A stretch of DNA of 64,000 nt, from assembly GCF_016802725.1 (NCBI RefSeq), contig NC_052670.1, positions 8,328,141-8,392,140 of the forward strand. Reading direction: 5' to 3'. A model generated the notes under the pieces. It had not been told where the DNA came from and ran no database searches. It saw only the letters and a program-made list of their open reading frames with translations. The position numbers and the translations under genes are program-made. This stretch comes from Solenopsis invicta (Eukaryota > Arthropoda > Insecta > Hymenoptera > Formicidae). Shown piece after piece: positions 25,911-39,962 of the stretch; the stretch's first letter is position 1, and each line of letters begins with the position of its first letter.

Positions 25911-27094
25911 TAAATTGAGCTAGTACTAAGGAAAAAGCCCATTTAAAACGCTTCAATTCTTCGGTAATCTTATCAGACTTTCTGGCTATTAAATTTCTCA
26001 TATTTATAAAATGTGACGATAACGCATTTTAAATTACACAACATATCTGCAGTTTATAAGATCGTAACCTAGTGCTGCAGATGTCTCGGCTTACCGAAAA
26101 TAAAGTCACGCCGGAGAGATATAAAATGACATTATTGCTGTAATCGTATCCGCGCAATAATATTCTCAAGATTGCAAAAAGGAAAATCTCGCGGTCGATG
26201 TATAAGTCTTGGCTTGTATATCGAGTGTACAATTTCGCATGGTTTGATATTTTGCAACTCTTGCTTCTCGTTTTCTTCTATTCGAATGACTATACTATTT
26301 GGTTTAATGTATTCACACATATACTCCAAGCTATTTTTTTTGTTTTTTTTTTTAAGTTAGACAAAGGAAAGGTTCCTTGGAATGAACTTCAAAGTAACAC
26401 ACATTAATTGTAATTATTATATTAAGTAATATTTTAATAGATATATATAAAAAACAGTCAATTATGTGTTATGTCGCATGTTATATTAATTTAGTAACGT
26501 GGATTGTTTATTTTTAGAGAAATTATACAAATATGTATATATTCAGTTTTAAACGTATCGTTATTTATTAATTATAATTTTTGTACTGGCTATCTTTGTA
26601 TGCGAAATTGAAGATTATAACATTACTTTTGAGTACTCTTCAGTTACTTCATCAAGCATATGGGTTTTATTAGCTGGTAGTTGAGCTCTCTCGTGTCTCA
26701 AAATTCAGAAACGCGTAGCGGTTTATGTGCTCTCTTGGTGCATACGTAAATACAACGTGCGTGTAAACGGAGGCAAAGCCCGCGGCGAATGGTTCGTTGT
26801 CAGTGAGGGGTAAAAGCCCGTCTGATGTTCACGGTTAATCCTTGGTAAGGTGCGCGTAACACTCGTCAGTTCAGTTGCACAACTACAATGCACTGCTACA
26901 ATGGTACCGTGGCGATGCATCGACGCGCGGTTACGGCTGTCTAGTTTAATTTATTGTACGCCAATGCGCATAGTGCTCGCTAACTTTTAACATTGTAGAC
27001 ATGGAATTCCTGAGATCCTAGATTAACATTGAGTTAGTCAGTTAGTGATGTTTAATTATATGATAATTAAACGCACTGTTATATTTAACACTTT

Positions 27095-27098
<4 letters not shown>

Positions 27099-27127
<29 letters not shown>
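27099..27127. repeat. TC microsatellite
   Basis: About 14 TC units on the + strand, equal to GA on the other strand. In insects such tracts can bind GAGA factor; no more can be said from sequence. Confidence 0.93.
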
Positions 27128-27130
<3 letters not shown>

Positions 27131-27978
27131 AATTGATAACGTAAGTAACTATAATAGTTTATAACAGATAAATAACAGTGTTTAGAATGTGCAATCTGTA
27201 TTGGTGAGATAATTATCAAGATTATTATTGAGTACTTTGATAGACGCATTTTGAAATTCTATGAATCATATGCTAATTTTAATTAATTGTTTGATTTAAT
27301 GAAGTTTAACATTAATGACGGTGGATAATAACAGTGTTGTATTTCAATTAAATATTCGATACCTAATGGCTTGTAATATTGATATATTGATCCAACTAGA
27401 TTTTATTCTTTATAATTCAACTAATATGATTGTTACGCATGTACATATATTATATTATACATGATTTTATGATTTGATCAGGAACCGTTAATCATTTTGT
27501 AATGGACCGATCGGATCTATTATGATGTGTTTATTGCTTAACGATCAATAATCTACTCGAATATACGTTTATGTACTCATCTTACCCGTATAATAATATG
27601 TAGTGCCTATAAAAATTTCGCATAGCATATGAATTGACTGATGACTCACTTATGACTTGCATTAATTATACCTGACAGAATTATAATATTTTCGTCGAAG
27701 TATTTTTATTATAATTAATTGAGATTCTCGCACAATTATCAAACTTCTACATTTTCGTGTTTTTTAATCAGACATAAATAAATACATTTTATTAAATAAT
27801 TATACGATAGTTTGCGAATAACTTGTTTTATATATCGTGATGATTAAACAAATTTTAAATTGGATATTTGAAAAGAAATTAATTAAAATTTAATTTAATT
27901 AATACATATAAAGATTTCCGTCTCTTTCTCACGCACTTACTCACTCCCTTTCGCATCCATCAGAGTTGTTTCTAGACC

Positions 27979-28093
27979 GGTATTCATAGTCCCATCTCAA
28001 GTTTGACATCATCCTAAGTCTGGTCATGGACAGATTCCATTTAATCAACGAAATGACTGTCTTAAAATAGTATTCAAGACGATTTTGAATACC
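27979..28093. mobile_element. Possible small foldback element, 115 bp
   Basis: GGTATTCATAGTC at the left faces GATTTTGAATACC at the right. Further in, TAAGTCTGGTCAT faces ATGACTGTCTTA. The matches are interrupted, and no target duplication is clear. It could be an old MITE or a chance set of short matches. Confidence 0.45.
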
Positions 28094-28229
28094 TACGTTT
28101 TTAAACTACGTTTTACATGAAATTGTTGAGTACTTTGATTGTTTTTGCTTGTTGATCGATATGATAATGACTATCACTTGTTTCGATATTTAACTGAAAT
28201 GTATTTCGTTGGAAGATCGCGACGAAATG

Positions 28230-28700
28230 AAAATCGACTGTTCGCGAATTTTGTAACGGCGCGGCGTATCGTTTCATGATAGTTACCGCGCCGCTGGGGC
28301 CCGAGTTTAATAATCAATAATTTTCCCTTGGCGGCCCCGGGGTTGCACGTGTACGGACCGTGCCGCGATCGTGTCGGACTTGCCGTGAGAATTTTGTCCA
28401 TAGTTGATCGTCCTCGCGAACGTTGCGGCGTCTTGTCATCCGGACGATACTTTCACGGTAACGAAGAAGGGGGGATCGGACGCCTCCCCCTTCGAAACTC
28501 GGCCTCTCCGCTCTTTATCGTGCTCGTTTTATTTGACAAACAGCGCCCGAGCTATACACACTTCCTCCGGGAATCTTGGCTTTCAACCGTGCCGTTACAG
28601 TGTTCTCGATTTTCGATGCCTCGCACCCCCGGGCCGCCGATCTATATTATCGTCGCCGGACTCGTCGTCAGAAATTGATGAGGACGAGAGGCTAAAAGAT
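28230..28700. other. CpG-rich intronic island
   Basis: Marked rise in G+C and CpG against the flanking AT-rich DNA. An 8-bp inverted repeat CGGCGCGG/CCGCGCCG lies near its left end (about 28257-28296). Open frames here (to 116 codons) overlap in several frames and have no domain signature. It could be an enhancer or an unannotated exon or promoter; the sequence does not decide. Confidence 0.5.
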
Positions 28701-31700
28701 AATCGCTCTTAAATTCAGTTTATTACTACGGCCGTGTAATAATCTGTAGAACATGGCTGCGCCACTTGCGGAAAATTGCGAAACCAGCGTTATCAAAATC
28801 TCTTTTCTCATTTCTAAGTGAATTGCTATCGATCATGATGATCTATGTATAGCGTTCTTAAGGCGACAGAAATGTTAAAATTAAAATAATTAGATGGATT
28901 TAAAGTTACAATAGTTAGTACTGGATTTTCGTGTGCAATTTTTGTAACTTTAATTAACTGGTTGAGCAGTGCTTCCTCTGAAATGCCAGAATTCATGATA
29001 CAACTGTAAGCGCAAACACGTTTCGATTCACATTTCGCGTTCTTTTCATTGCAACATTTTCATGAAATAATTGTTGGTGCAGTGAAACGTCGTTAAAAAA
29101 AATGTAACAATACGATTACACTTGTACATGTTATATTCGTTGAGAGAATGAAAGAGCAAAATTTAATTCTTTGCATTAATCGAGATAAAATTCTTATAAT
29201 ACGTCACGACATAAATTTATGATAAATGATGTATAATCGTATAAGTCTTATTATCTACAATTTTAAATTGTAAATAAATAATATTTTAAATCCTTGTTGC
29301 GAAATTAATTCCGCGTGTAACGGGAACGTCTTGACGAAATTATATTTCTCTTAATAAAACGTGACATTTCCGGTTTCACCTGAGCGGGCTCGTATCGGGT
29401 GACCAATCGGCTGCCGCTTGCAAGATGTTGCGACGCCTCAGGGTCCGAAGAATTGACCTGCGACCTCGTTCCCTCGTTGCCCCATACCTTCTTGTCTTCG
29501 AGGCGATAGCTCAAATTGATTCCGATTCAACTTTCATTGAAGAATACGCGCCGATCGTTTTCTTGACATTCTCGAGAAAAAAAAAGACTTATCATTTTTT
29601 TGGGGGAACTGGATTAGTGTGCGTAATAATAATTTATTAATAATTTATAATTAAATTATTAAGTAATTAATAATTTATCAGGCAATTTTTACGTACTAAT
29701 GCAGATAAATTGATATATTCGTGAGAAAGAAAGGAATTTTTTGAATTATTTATTTATCATTTTGTTTATATTTTAATTCTTTATTTCTATAATTATTTTG
29801 TATTTTATCTCGTTTCTCGTACTGTTATATGTATATTGCGTATCCAAATTTATTGTACATCTATTTTTTTATACGCTTCACAGCTGCTGGAATCTGCTTT
29901 TAATGGATTCGCTGTTATCACGTTATACATGTTACCCACAGGTGCAACCTATATTCCCGACGTTATTTGCATGGCGACGTGATAAAATCTCGCTCGCATG
30001 TGCCAGGATATACAGGAAACCCGAGCAGATCCCCTCTGTCACTTGATACTATCAATTCGTCGTTAACGAGTCTATTTGCCGCATTTGTATTGCACCGAGT
30101 GTATTTTACGACACTATTTTATACATTTTTTTTTACTTTTTAAATTTTATGCGAATGATAAATTGCAAATGTATTTCATATTTTAATGCTACGAAAAGAT
30201 AGATTTCAAAGGAACATATCTCGTTCCAGAGAATTTAAGGAAATTCGACTTTTCATATAATTCATTACATGCGATTTTTATTCTTCGCTGCTTTTGCAAT
30301 TTATTTTCATCTGGAAAGAAACCGCGTTCTTCTCGCTATCCCAGCGGTATCGTTCGGTCGTTTTATTATTTCCTATTGTGATCCCATGGTGTACGTAGCT
30401 TTCGCGGTTATGCGGTTACCTGTCCGCCTTCTTCCAGTGCAGGTGCGGCCGATATTTACCATGTTATTTACAATTTACGCGGTGAAGGCGATAAGATCGG
30501 CCCCCGTGCGTGCTCGTAAACGAACAACAAACGTGTCAATATTGAAAATATGGAACGCTATTTTATTATACTCGGGGGAGATTGTGTGTGCATATTATAC
30601 TTTCGCTTCTTTTGGATCGATCTCTTTTATCTTTTATCTGTCCCACGTTTGAGTATATCATAATTTCAACTTCACAATTTTTCCGGCACACTTGAGCCGC
30701 GATGCACAATAACATAATTGATTTAATGGAGAAAGATCGTTCTCATTGGCAACCTTACGGGTAGCAGAGGGCACGAGCTAGTGCATTAATTCCGCTTATC
30801 ACTGTACAGGCGAGAGAGAGAGATTATTACGAAAGGTCCTTTGCCTTATACGCTCTCTAGTACGATGTTTGCTCGCCTTTTAGTCGAACGGTTTATTTTA
30901 TCACTCGCATAATTATCGTAAATTATTGCCATTTAATTCCCGATTTACCGCACTTTACGTTCCGATAACGTTCCGATTAACCACGACTTTAGCAATCTTA
31001 CCTGCGCTCTCGTGATAGTTGCGCCGCAATACAATATTACACTTGGTTTTAATGCGGTCACCTTATCGTTAAATGTCTACTTGAGGATTATGCGAAAACT
31101 TTAATACGGGAATTAATAGATCGCGTAATGCGTTTCGAGAATCAGCATATTTGTTGCAATACTATTGATTACTCGAGATCGTGCTAAAGTGCAAATTGGC
31201 ATGTCATGATGAAAATGATCCAAGCGATTGTATTATTTAATGATAAATTTTTAATTAATTATTGTGTGTAAAACGTTTCAGTTTCAGTGATATTTAATTA
31301 AATTATTACCACACTGTTAAAAATTGGCAGCAGAATGTTTAATGTAATGTAACGGAAGTATATTCAAGCAGGTGTATTAAAAAACATTTAATCTGGTCAA
31401 AAGTGTGCACTAAATTTTATGCTCATATTTTTTAGTTATATACATTAAATGTAATGTATATAATTTAAAAATACATTAATTTTACGACAGTGCAAGATTC
31501 AATACTAGTTTCAATTTAATTAGCGCATACTTTATTTCATTAATTTTGTATATATGGTTTATAGATAAGTATATAAATTATTCTTTCACAGAAAGATGTT
31601 TTTGATCGAATTTATTCGATCAATTTGTTATAATATGCATCTGGTATCGACGAATCACACGGTTGACTAAGCATGTGAGAACGACCTGGCTAACTGGAAA

Positions 31701-34700
31701 ATTAGCGACGCTTGAGCGCGAAACTACTAATAATTACCGATATGAACTAAAACATATTCGATCGATCGGCCCTTAATTGCTCAATTAACGATAAGCACTC
31801 TCGGTAAAATTCACCGCAAAAATAGCGTGCCGGCGCGATACATGTTTACCGGCACCATTTATCTAATTAATGCGTGCACTGCAACGTAATCACGCCGCGT
31901 CTATCTCTATGAACACGTGAATGCATCATCGCAAGGAATAACCGTTCTTGCGGCAAACGTTATCATTAGCCGACAATTAGTCAAGATACAAATCGATCAT
32001 GCGTTTGCCATTAAATCATACGCTATGAAATTTTTACTAAAGTCGACGTATCAACAAGTTATCGGTTAAGAAATATTTTCACATAATTTAAATGTATCTT
32101 GGCTGATTAAAACGGTTTTTTTTTATTGTATAATTACTTTTAATATTGCGAACGCTATCATTTTTACAAAAGTGTGCTACGTAAAATTCACAAAAGAAAC
32201 ATGAAAATTCTTAAAGGCACGAGATCATTTAGATGACTATCAGTTACCGATGAATTGCCGTTTTAGTTAAAAAATTATATAATATAGTAATTACAGATTG
32301 ATGATACTGTATCGTCAATTTTGAGAAAAAAAGAATACGCTTCGATTATTTAAAATGGCCGTGAAAATAAGAAAAACGTGTACTGTTCATTTGCTGATGC
32401 ATTAAGTTTCACTTGTCGAGTGCGATCCGTTCTCTCGTTTTTACTTTTCGTTTTCTGCCTCTGTATCTTTGGTTTTTTCTACGCCTTTTCCCTCGTCCTT
32501 CGTAGTTCGGAATAGCTTCTGATAATCGTAGGTGCGGCGGCGTAGTCGGGACGGCTCGTTACCTTTACAAATCGAGTCGGCCGATCAGATTCGCGCCGGA
32601 TGTGCAACAGGTGAAATTACATGTCGAGAAAATTGCCGATCGTCGATCTCCTCGTCTACTCCTCCGACTAGATTCTTCCTCCTTTCTAGTCGTCTCTAAT
32701 TGCCGCCGATTCCCGTTGACTTGTAATCAAATTTCCCTCGTTTTCTAAAAGTTTTACTAATATTACTAGTAACATGAAGAAATCCACTTATTTTTCTCGA
32801 TGTAAATTGAGAACCCTTGATTATTTGCTAGATTTGTTGTAATAATCATACATATCAATCAACTTAAAATAGTATTTGGACGCAATAGCATTTGATTGAA
32901 CAACAGATAGGTCATTGAAACGCTCTAATCGAGATCAATTAAATTCTATGGCACACATGCACGCGTAGCTAACACCTAGCGAGCCGGTATTGCTGGATAC
33001 AAGAGCATTAATTTCGCTTTCACGGTGAACGATGTGCTACTTCGATTAACTTGGCGCACTGTCGTGTTCCGTTATTTCGCGTATCGGAAATTAGTATCAC
33101 GGCGATACGTGGCGCAGATACGCTCGTTGCTATCCCATTAATCACACGGGTCACGTTCGCTCACGATTCGAATATTGAGCATTATGGCATTATAGAAACG
33201 ATTTAGCTTCAACACGCGGGGGTCGCGCACCCGGCACGAACGTGATTTAATATATGTTTTGCAGTCCGCAGTCGTGAGCACCACGCCCGTCGTCTCAACG
33301 CCGGCACACGCCAGCCCTGACCTTTTCCATCTTCCGCTCGGTTCCGCGTAAGATCGAGAGATCCAGCGGCATCCAGCTGCGATCGGCGCAAATGATGCCT
33401 TTATACGACGGACGGTCCGGATTTTGGCGTGCGCCATTTTGGCCCGGGCCGGCCCTTTCATAGGAATTAATTAAAAAATAACGTGTTTTCATCATCGAAG
33501 CGTTTCGTTCCCCGTGGTTTTGCCCGGTACGCTTGAGAAGAGCGTAATCCCGATGTAATGAGTCACGCTCGTACGCGTCGTTTTTACCGTTCAATTTAAT
33601 TATAATAACCGCCCCGGTGCCTCATTTCGTTTACCGGCTTATTTGGACCGAACGAAGATTTTTCCGACACAAACGCATGGTATGTTGCGTTACATTATTT
33701 AGTGCAAATAAATTTCTATCGGTTATGAAGAAGCGATTATAAATAAAAACGATAGGAATGGATTTAGTTTTCCAGATAAAATCTTTATTGCGTAATAAAA
33801 TTAACAAAAGTTTACGTTTAATTATATAAAGCTCCACGTATATTATAGTAACGATGTAGTATACTTGAAGCAGATATACCGGAAAAAAGTCGATAGTGGG
33901 AAATAAAAGAACTTATTATAATAAAATCAAATTCCAATTTATGTTTGAACGCTTCTCCCTCCGCTCCCCAAACACAAGTAGAATATAAAGCAGGAATTAG
34001 CCAATAATTAGTTTCACTGGCTAGATTTTGACTAGTTTTCAATGGTTTTTACAGTGAGCTTAAATGCAATTCTGTGTTATTATTTCTAAGACATTATTCT
34101 GATTTACATAATTATTTAGATCACATCTCACAGTACAATAAAATCTGAATGAAATGAATAATATATCGGAGATAATTAATTTTCAAAAGTATATATCTTA
34201 AAATATATGTGCGAAGGAAGATGTAAATAAAAAACTGGAATAAGGCTGGAATAAATTATCCGGGGTAATAGTTGTTGCAAAATGCAGCTGTTATAATCCT
34301 CGTTACATTTAGACGAGAGGTTTATTCCGAAAGGATTTTCTATTAATAGATTTAAGTATTAAGAAGGACATAATTTTTTCTTTAGTAGAAATTATAATTT
34401 AATTGCAATTTATTCAAGTTTCTTACAGATTTTATTATAATGTAGTGAAATCATGTTTAAATACAAAAATCATTCTCTTGGACGATATTACAGCTGGTCA
34501 TGATTACGGAACGCTAATTATCGGGTCGCTGCCGCGTCGTTACGTTCATTAGATCGACTGCAAATTATTCGAAAGTCGTCCCTTTGATGGGAATCAAGTC
34601 ACGATCAGTTCCCACAGTAAACTACCACTACTACCCTCCGCAGTCGCTATTTTCATCATCCCCAATCCATCTATTTCGTTGACAAGTGGTCATATTCGGT

Positions 34701-35089
34701 CGATAGTAATATGGCTGCAACTCATCCATATATTCATACTTGCTTACAGGCACTGGGTGATCACGCACTGTGCATTTGATCTCGAAATGATGACTGGAGA
34801 GGCTAGAAATATTAGCATCATGTAATAATTCAAAATAATTTTATTAAATTCAATCTTTTATTCGGAACTTATATCGCATATATTGAATATTTAATTATAA
34901 AAACAAATGTAATTTGTTATAAAACACTTTTTCTTTGTCAAAAAGTACAATAAAATTTGTAGGACGTAATGAATTAACAAAACTTTATCGTTTATACATG
35001 ATTACATAGATAGAGATTTTTGTGAAGGAAAATTTTGATTAGTAAAAATTTATTAGAACATTACGTCTACAGGTTTACTAAAGAATCTG

Positions 35090-35660
35090 AAGTACACAGA
35101 CGGTGGCTCTGCCGTGTGTACTGTGTACACATACACGGAACCTTGATTCGGCAGGCACGCGTGTCATTGCACGTGTGAGCGGAGCTTCCGGCGAGTGTCG
35201 CTGCACGCTTCTTAAAAGCTCGCTTGCACGCGTGGCCGTGCGCAGTCACGTATGGGGGTCCCGCGGGTTCCCACGGCGGATGTGCATCGTAGTACGTACG
35301 CATGTACACCCATGGGGAATGGCGACTACGAACGTCGTCGTTAACCGAATCATTCGGTCACATGCCACGGGGTTGCCGACCCACAGAAGCGAGCGGGCCC
35401 CTTCTTCACGCCCTCGTGCACACACGACACACGTCGCCGTTCGCCGCGCTACGCGCCGGCTTGGTCGTCGCCTCGTTGACTTGCGCCATGACTATACCAA
35501 ACGCAGGTGGTCGAACGAAGGGGGTTTCGCTGGTATTATACATATAAAATGCATGCAGATATCTCGCGTTGCATCGTTCGCGGGAAATACGGAACGCGAG
35601 AACGAGGCACACGTTTGTTTTTTTAGTAGACCGGTATTGATTAAGTGAGATATCGACGAA
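35090..35660. other. CpG-rich intronic island with chance open frames
   Basis: G+C-rich DNA about 4.3 kb before fringe exon C. A 181-codon frame on + (35103-35648) overlaps other open frames on both strands. Its translation is rich in Arg, His and Thr, has no repeats, signal peptide or domain pattern, and looks like stop-poor DNA. It is a candidate regulatory region only. Confidence 0.5.
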
Positions 35661-37859
35661 AGTATAGAGAAACGACATAATAATGAGAATTGTCGATAAT
35701 ACATTAAGGAGGAAGGATAATGAAAAACCACCGTGTGTGTGATACTATACGTTCTCTCTTAAATTTTTGCAATTTCCGTTATATATCGCGCGTACATACG
35801 ATACATCCTTTTGGAAGATGTACGTATTTCTTAAAGCAATGAGGCGTGGCCGCACTCGCGGACTGCCGACAAGAACCTTGACGTTTTTCTTACGGTATTT
35901 ATCCACGCATGATCGGATTACGTGGTTAGGGTAAAACCGAAACATCGCCTCGAAATGATATCCATTCGTGCACGACAGGGAGCGACTGCGCTCGAAAAGA
36001 AAATTCGGTCGGCATCCGGTCTCTTCTCTTCTGTGTGGCTTGATCGTTTTTTATGATAATTTAACGGCACACCCAAGGCTCATTAAGCCTTTCTGAGCGC
36101 GATTTCTGAGCAATTCTACCATTCTCGTGATGCAGCTTGTTCGAAAGCTTCCGTAAACATTTGTCGTATAAATGTACAAATATAATTTTTATAAACGAAT
36201 TATTTAATTGCCTGACATTTCGGCGAAGAGTCGTGATTTATTGCGAGACGAAGTATTTTTGAACAATCGTTCAAGTCCTTCAAAACCGTTGAGAGGAGTC
36301 ATTAATTTCTATTGACATTCGAATGTGTTATTAATGATACGAGCGTTGTGGCGTTACTCTTAATAGAAATCATATATTCGAACACGAGATTCGCTTCTCT
36401 CCGCGATCGGTACAGAGAACGATTTATCATTTACTCGATACGTTAAATATCCAAATCGTTCGGCTATGCATATAACTTATGGATCGCGAAAGAGAACATA
36501 TTTAATTGTTTCTCTGAGCGTGGCTGCCGGTTCTCGGTATATATCTTCGTCAATACTTTCGAGGCATCAAATTTAATTGAAGGCGCCATCCCGATTTTAT
36601 GAGGCGGCACTGATGAACGAATTAAAGGCTGTTAAACGTCGGCGAGCCACGTTGATGCGATTTATTTCTGAATGAAACTCGATTTTACCGAATTTTTGGA
36701 TGACAAACGTGCTTAAAAATCGAATTTAATTAAATTTATTAAAAAATATGCAACCTGTTATACGCGTCTATGTTTTTACTTTACGTTTCACATGCACCCG
36801 AGCTCAATTAAGGGAGCTCATATTTATACCACTAATGTATGCTCTCGCAATTATTTGCTTCTTGAGAGAAGAATATTTCTCTACGTTTTGCTCATTATAC
36901 GACGCAAAGCTGAGCGCGTGTGGCTGCATATTCATATACGGTCACTTCTTTGTTGTGTAAAACAAATCACGGAGGGCAGACGCACACTCTGCCTTTTACC
37001 TGCTCAGAAAAGAAATAAGAGAAATTTCACACCTTTGTTCTCTTCTTTCGGTACGTTTCTCCCTTGTTTCACACACTTGGCGGGTTGCTTCTAATATATA
37101 TGCAGATTGCAAATACGAGATCTATCTTGATTATTACGTACACCGCACTTTTTCTTCCGTCAGCCGTATCGTTTTAAATTAGAATACACTCGAGTACATA
37201 GTTCCTCAGAATTATTACATGCAGTTACCACTTCCGCTTTATCATAAAGTTAAGACATAATGAAAACGGACATTATAAGCATAATTTATTATACGAACCA
37301 TTTACTTCTTTTCTCTAACGATTAATTATTAATATTCTGCACGGGTACAATTTAACAAATTTACAATAAATTAAATAGTTTTACAATAAAAAGGAACGTG
37401 TTACTCGCCATAGACTGATAAATTTGTAGTGTCAAATTCTGTCAAATTTGAGTTATTTTTAATCATTTTTATAGATCGTAATTGCTTCTATTTAATGTCA
37501 TCAATTTAAAGTGAAACATTCAAGTTAAACATGTTAACTATAAATGTTAAATTTGACTCTGATTCATTATTTACTAGATGCATATGTTTAATACACTACT
37601 TTGAAACTAAACCATTTAACTACGGAAATCGTTGATGTTACATTTTGTGTTGAAATAATAAATTTCGACACACAGAAATTAAAAATAACAAAATGTCGTT
37701 TAACTCGAGGAATTGGCTTAAATTAGATTCTTTAATATTCAACAGTGTATTTCTATTTGAGTCGAGTTCCTAGAAATCTCATTATTTCCGATGAAAGGAA
37801 ATATTTGATATGTATTTATTCGCGTTGACCTCTACCTTCGAGCCCATATACAAAATAGA

Positions 37860-38480
37860 AGTTGATCCTCTTAGAAGGTCGACGTGCCGAAGGTAGCGTT
37901 ATTCCGATTTCTCTGGCGCGACTAGGAAGAACTTCTCGCCGGTCGTATTGTCGCATTAGATCGCGGCTCGCGGAGCGGTGCGATTGTACATACAAGGGTG
38001 GAACGCACCGAACGCGAACGCGAACGCGAACGCCGATCGCACGGTGCAAATACCGTTCAGGCTCACGCAGGAGATACGATCTCGCGCATATAGGAACAGC
38101 AACGTCCTCGGCCTCGGTCTCGGGCTCCCTCCAGGCGTAAGCCGGCTACGCCATTAAGCTGGAATTCAGGTGTATTAACGATGCTGGACCCCGCGCGGCA
38201 GGTACGTAGCGCGACCACCCGTGGCCACCCGGTAGCACGCTAATGGCAACGCTACGGCGGAACCGTTCGTTAGAGAGATTTTATTTCGCCTATCTTACGC
38301 GCTCTCGCGCACTGAGCAGCACGACGTTTACTGTCGGCGCAACACGGGGCCCCGATGGGAAAGGGTTACGGGGCGCAACTGTGTACGATTGCGTCGCGCT
38401 CTTACTTTACTCACGGGACGTTACCCTGATTGCCGCCACAGCCTCGATGAGAGGCTTTCGCGGTACCGTGATATTTTACA
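37860..38480. other. CpG-rich intronic island with CGAACG hexamer repeat
   Basis: Contains four tandem copies of CGAACG at about 38009-38032 inside CpG-rich DNA. No convincing gene. The open frames overlap on opposite strands. Confidence 0.5.
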
Positions 38481-39017
38481 AAGTGCTCTTAGATTATTGC
38501 CATTCCATTAATTACTGCATTAACTACTACTCTCCCCGGTCGCGGAGTACATTCAAAACTTGATGGGAATGTTAATTTGCCGCGATCATGGCCGACGATG
38601 AAAGTGAGAGGCTTTTGCGATGTTGTAAGAAGCAGTATTCCGCAATTATTGATATGCTGTTAACTACTGTATTAATTTCTTTAATTGGAATAAATTCGAT
38701 GACGATGGTAAAACCAGCCTTATTGGTACATCTTTCACGAAAGAAATTGTGCGGAAACGCGGCGATGCGACTAATCCCGCGCGAATGTAATATCCCAGGC
38801 TGCCTCGAGTCTCTATGCTCTTATTCGAGCTCGAGGCTGAGCGGTATCGTCGTTATCGAGAAATTCCAACGAAGGCTCCGCAGGTGTTGCGCGTAAATAA
38901 ATGAAAGTCCGCGTGCATTTTCTCGTTGAATTATTTATTTCTTCTTCGTAAAAAATTTCTATCATCGATGGAATATCCTTGTAATCATTATCTTGGTTAG
39001 TGTGATATATAATATTA

Positions 39018-39531
39018 CACGCAGAGAAAAGATTAGCCAACAAAGCTAAAATTTAGTTGTAGCAACTAAGATGTGTCTTTAAAATAGGGACAGCTAATAT
39101 CGTTGCTGCCGAAGCTAAATTTATTAGTTATTAAAATTAGCAGTTACAGCAAGAAATATTCGCTGCTAGAATCAAATAATGTTTAGCAAATGCATATATA
39201 GTTTCACGCTCTTAAGTCCCGGTCTACAACAGGTGTAGTAAGCCTTAAGCCTTAAGAAATTGACCAATCATAGTTGAATATGAGGAGAATAATCGACCAT
39301 GGTCAATTTTAAGGCTTGCAACATTAACTGTAGTCCGGGACTAAGAGCTATTGAGGAATAGCTGCCACTTTTTTAGCTGCACGTGTTAAAACACACATTT
39401 TATTTTAGCTAATAAAACTGTATTTTGCAGCAAATATATTTTATCTTTAATAGTCAATTTTTAGCACTGATAGAAAATATCGAACTAGCTACTGATATTT
39501 AGTTACCACTTCTAAGTCATTTTTTTCCGTG
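39018..39531. mobile_element. TA-flanked element interrupted by a second element, 514 bp
   Basis: The ends are CACGCAGAGAAAAGATTAG and, from the other strand, CACGGAAAAAAATGACTTAG. TA flanks both sides (39016-39017, 39532-39533). The inside repeats short AGCTAA/TTAGCT and GCAGC/GCTGC words in both orientations. A separate inverted-repeat element (39209-39348) sits within it, so the outer element was about 374 bp before interruption. It ends 431 bp before the first base of fringe exon C. Confidence 0.75.
39209..39348. mobile_element. Nested inverted-repeat element, 140 bp
   Basis: GCTCTTAAGTCCCGGTCTAC at the left faces GTAGTCCGGGACTAAGAGC at the right. The inner arms continue with TAAGCCTTAA and TTAAGGCTTG. 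It lies inside the element at 39018-39531 and interrupts it. No clean target duplication could be fixed because the flank is part of the palindrome. It is non-coding. Confidence 0.75.
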
Positions 39532-39962
39532 TATTTTATGTTTTTAACACGCGGAGAGATTAATTTTTTATGTTTAACACAAACAATGTAAGTTTATAAT
39601 GTATAATCCAATTAACGTTTAAATCGTGTGATACTGGAAATCTTATTATCACTTTATTAATTTATAATGTGTGTTTTCTTGTATTATACCATTTCAATTT
39701 TTAATAGCATGTTCTAAAAAAAAATTTGGTTTATTATTTGTTAATTTGAAGGTACAAGTTTTTATTAGATTTCTTTGTATATATTTGATACGAACGATAG
39801 TGACGGTTGCATAATAAGAGTTGGCAACGCTTCGTGGTAAGAAGAATGTTAATAACTAAGCCTCCGTGTAACAAGGAAATTATACAACTTTCACCTAAAT
39901 TATAAAGAAGACCTATACATAAGACATTTCCATTATATTCGTATTTTTATTGCGTGTTTCAG

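Larger units (their letters stand above)
12318..39962 (+). other. fng: Very long fringe intron between exons B and C
   Basis: A 27,645-bp phase-2 intron from GTGAGT to TTTCAG. It holds several foldback elements (17163, 19894, 21320, 27979, 39018 with a nested element at 39209) and hairpins at 15268 and 25883. It also holds simple repeats and a purine-rich tract (15728-15860). CpG-richer islands lie near 20690-21130, 22080-22660, 28230-28700, 35090-35660 and 37860-38480. No nested gene could be supported on either strand. A short spliced nested gene would be hard to exclude by eye. Confidence 0.88.

Noticed and set aside
31304..31492. Possible CACTGT-ended element
   Set aside because: Only about 6 terminal bases pair, and there is no target duplication.
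35103..35648. 181-codon open frame on the + strand
   Set aside because: It overlaps several other open frames on both strands in CpG-rich DNA. The translation is Arg/His/Thr-rich with no motif, and it lies inside the fringe intron without splice support.
37416..37735. AT-rich stretch with possible AGTGTCAAA/CAACAGTGTA ends
   Set aside because: The inverted matches are short and scattered, and no target duplication is clear.
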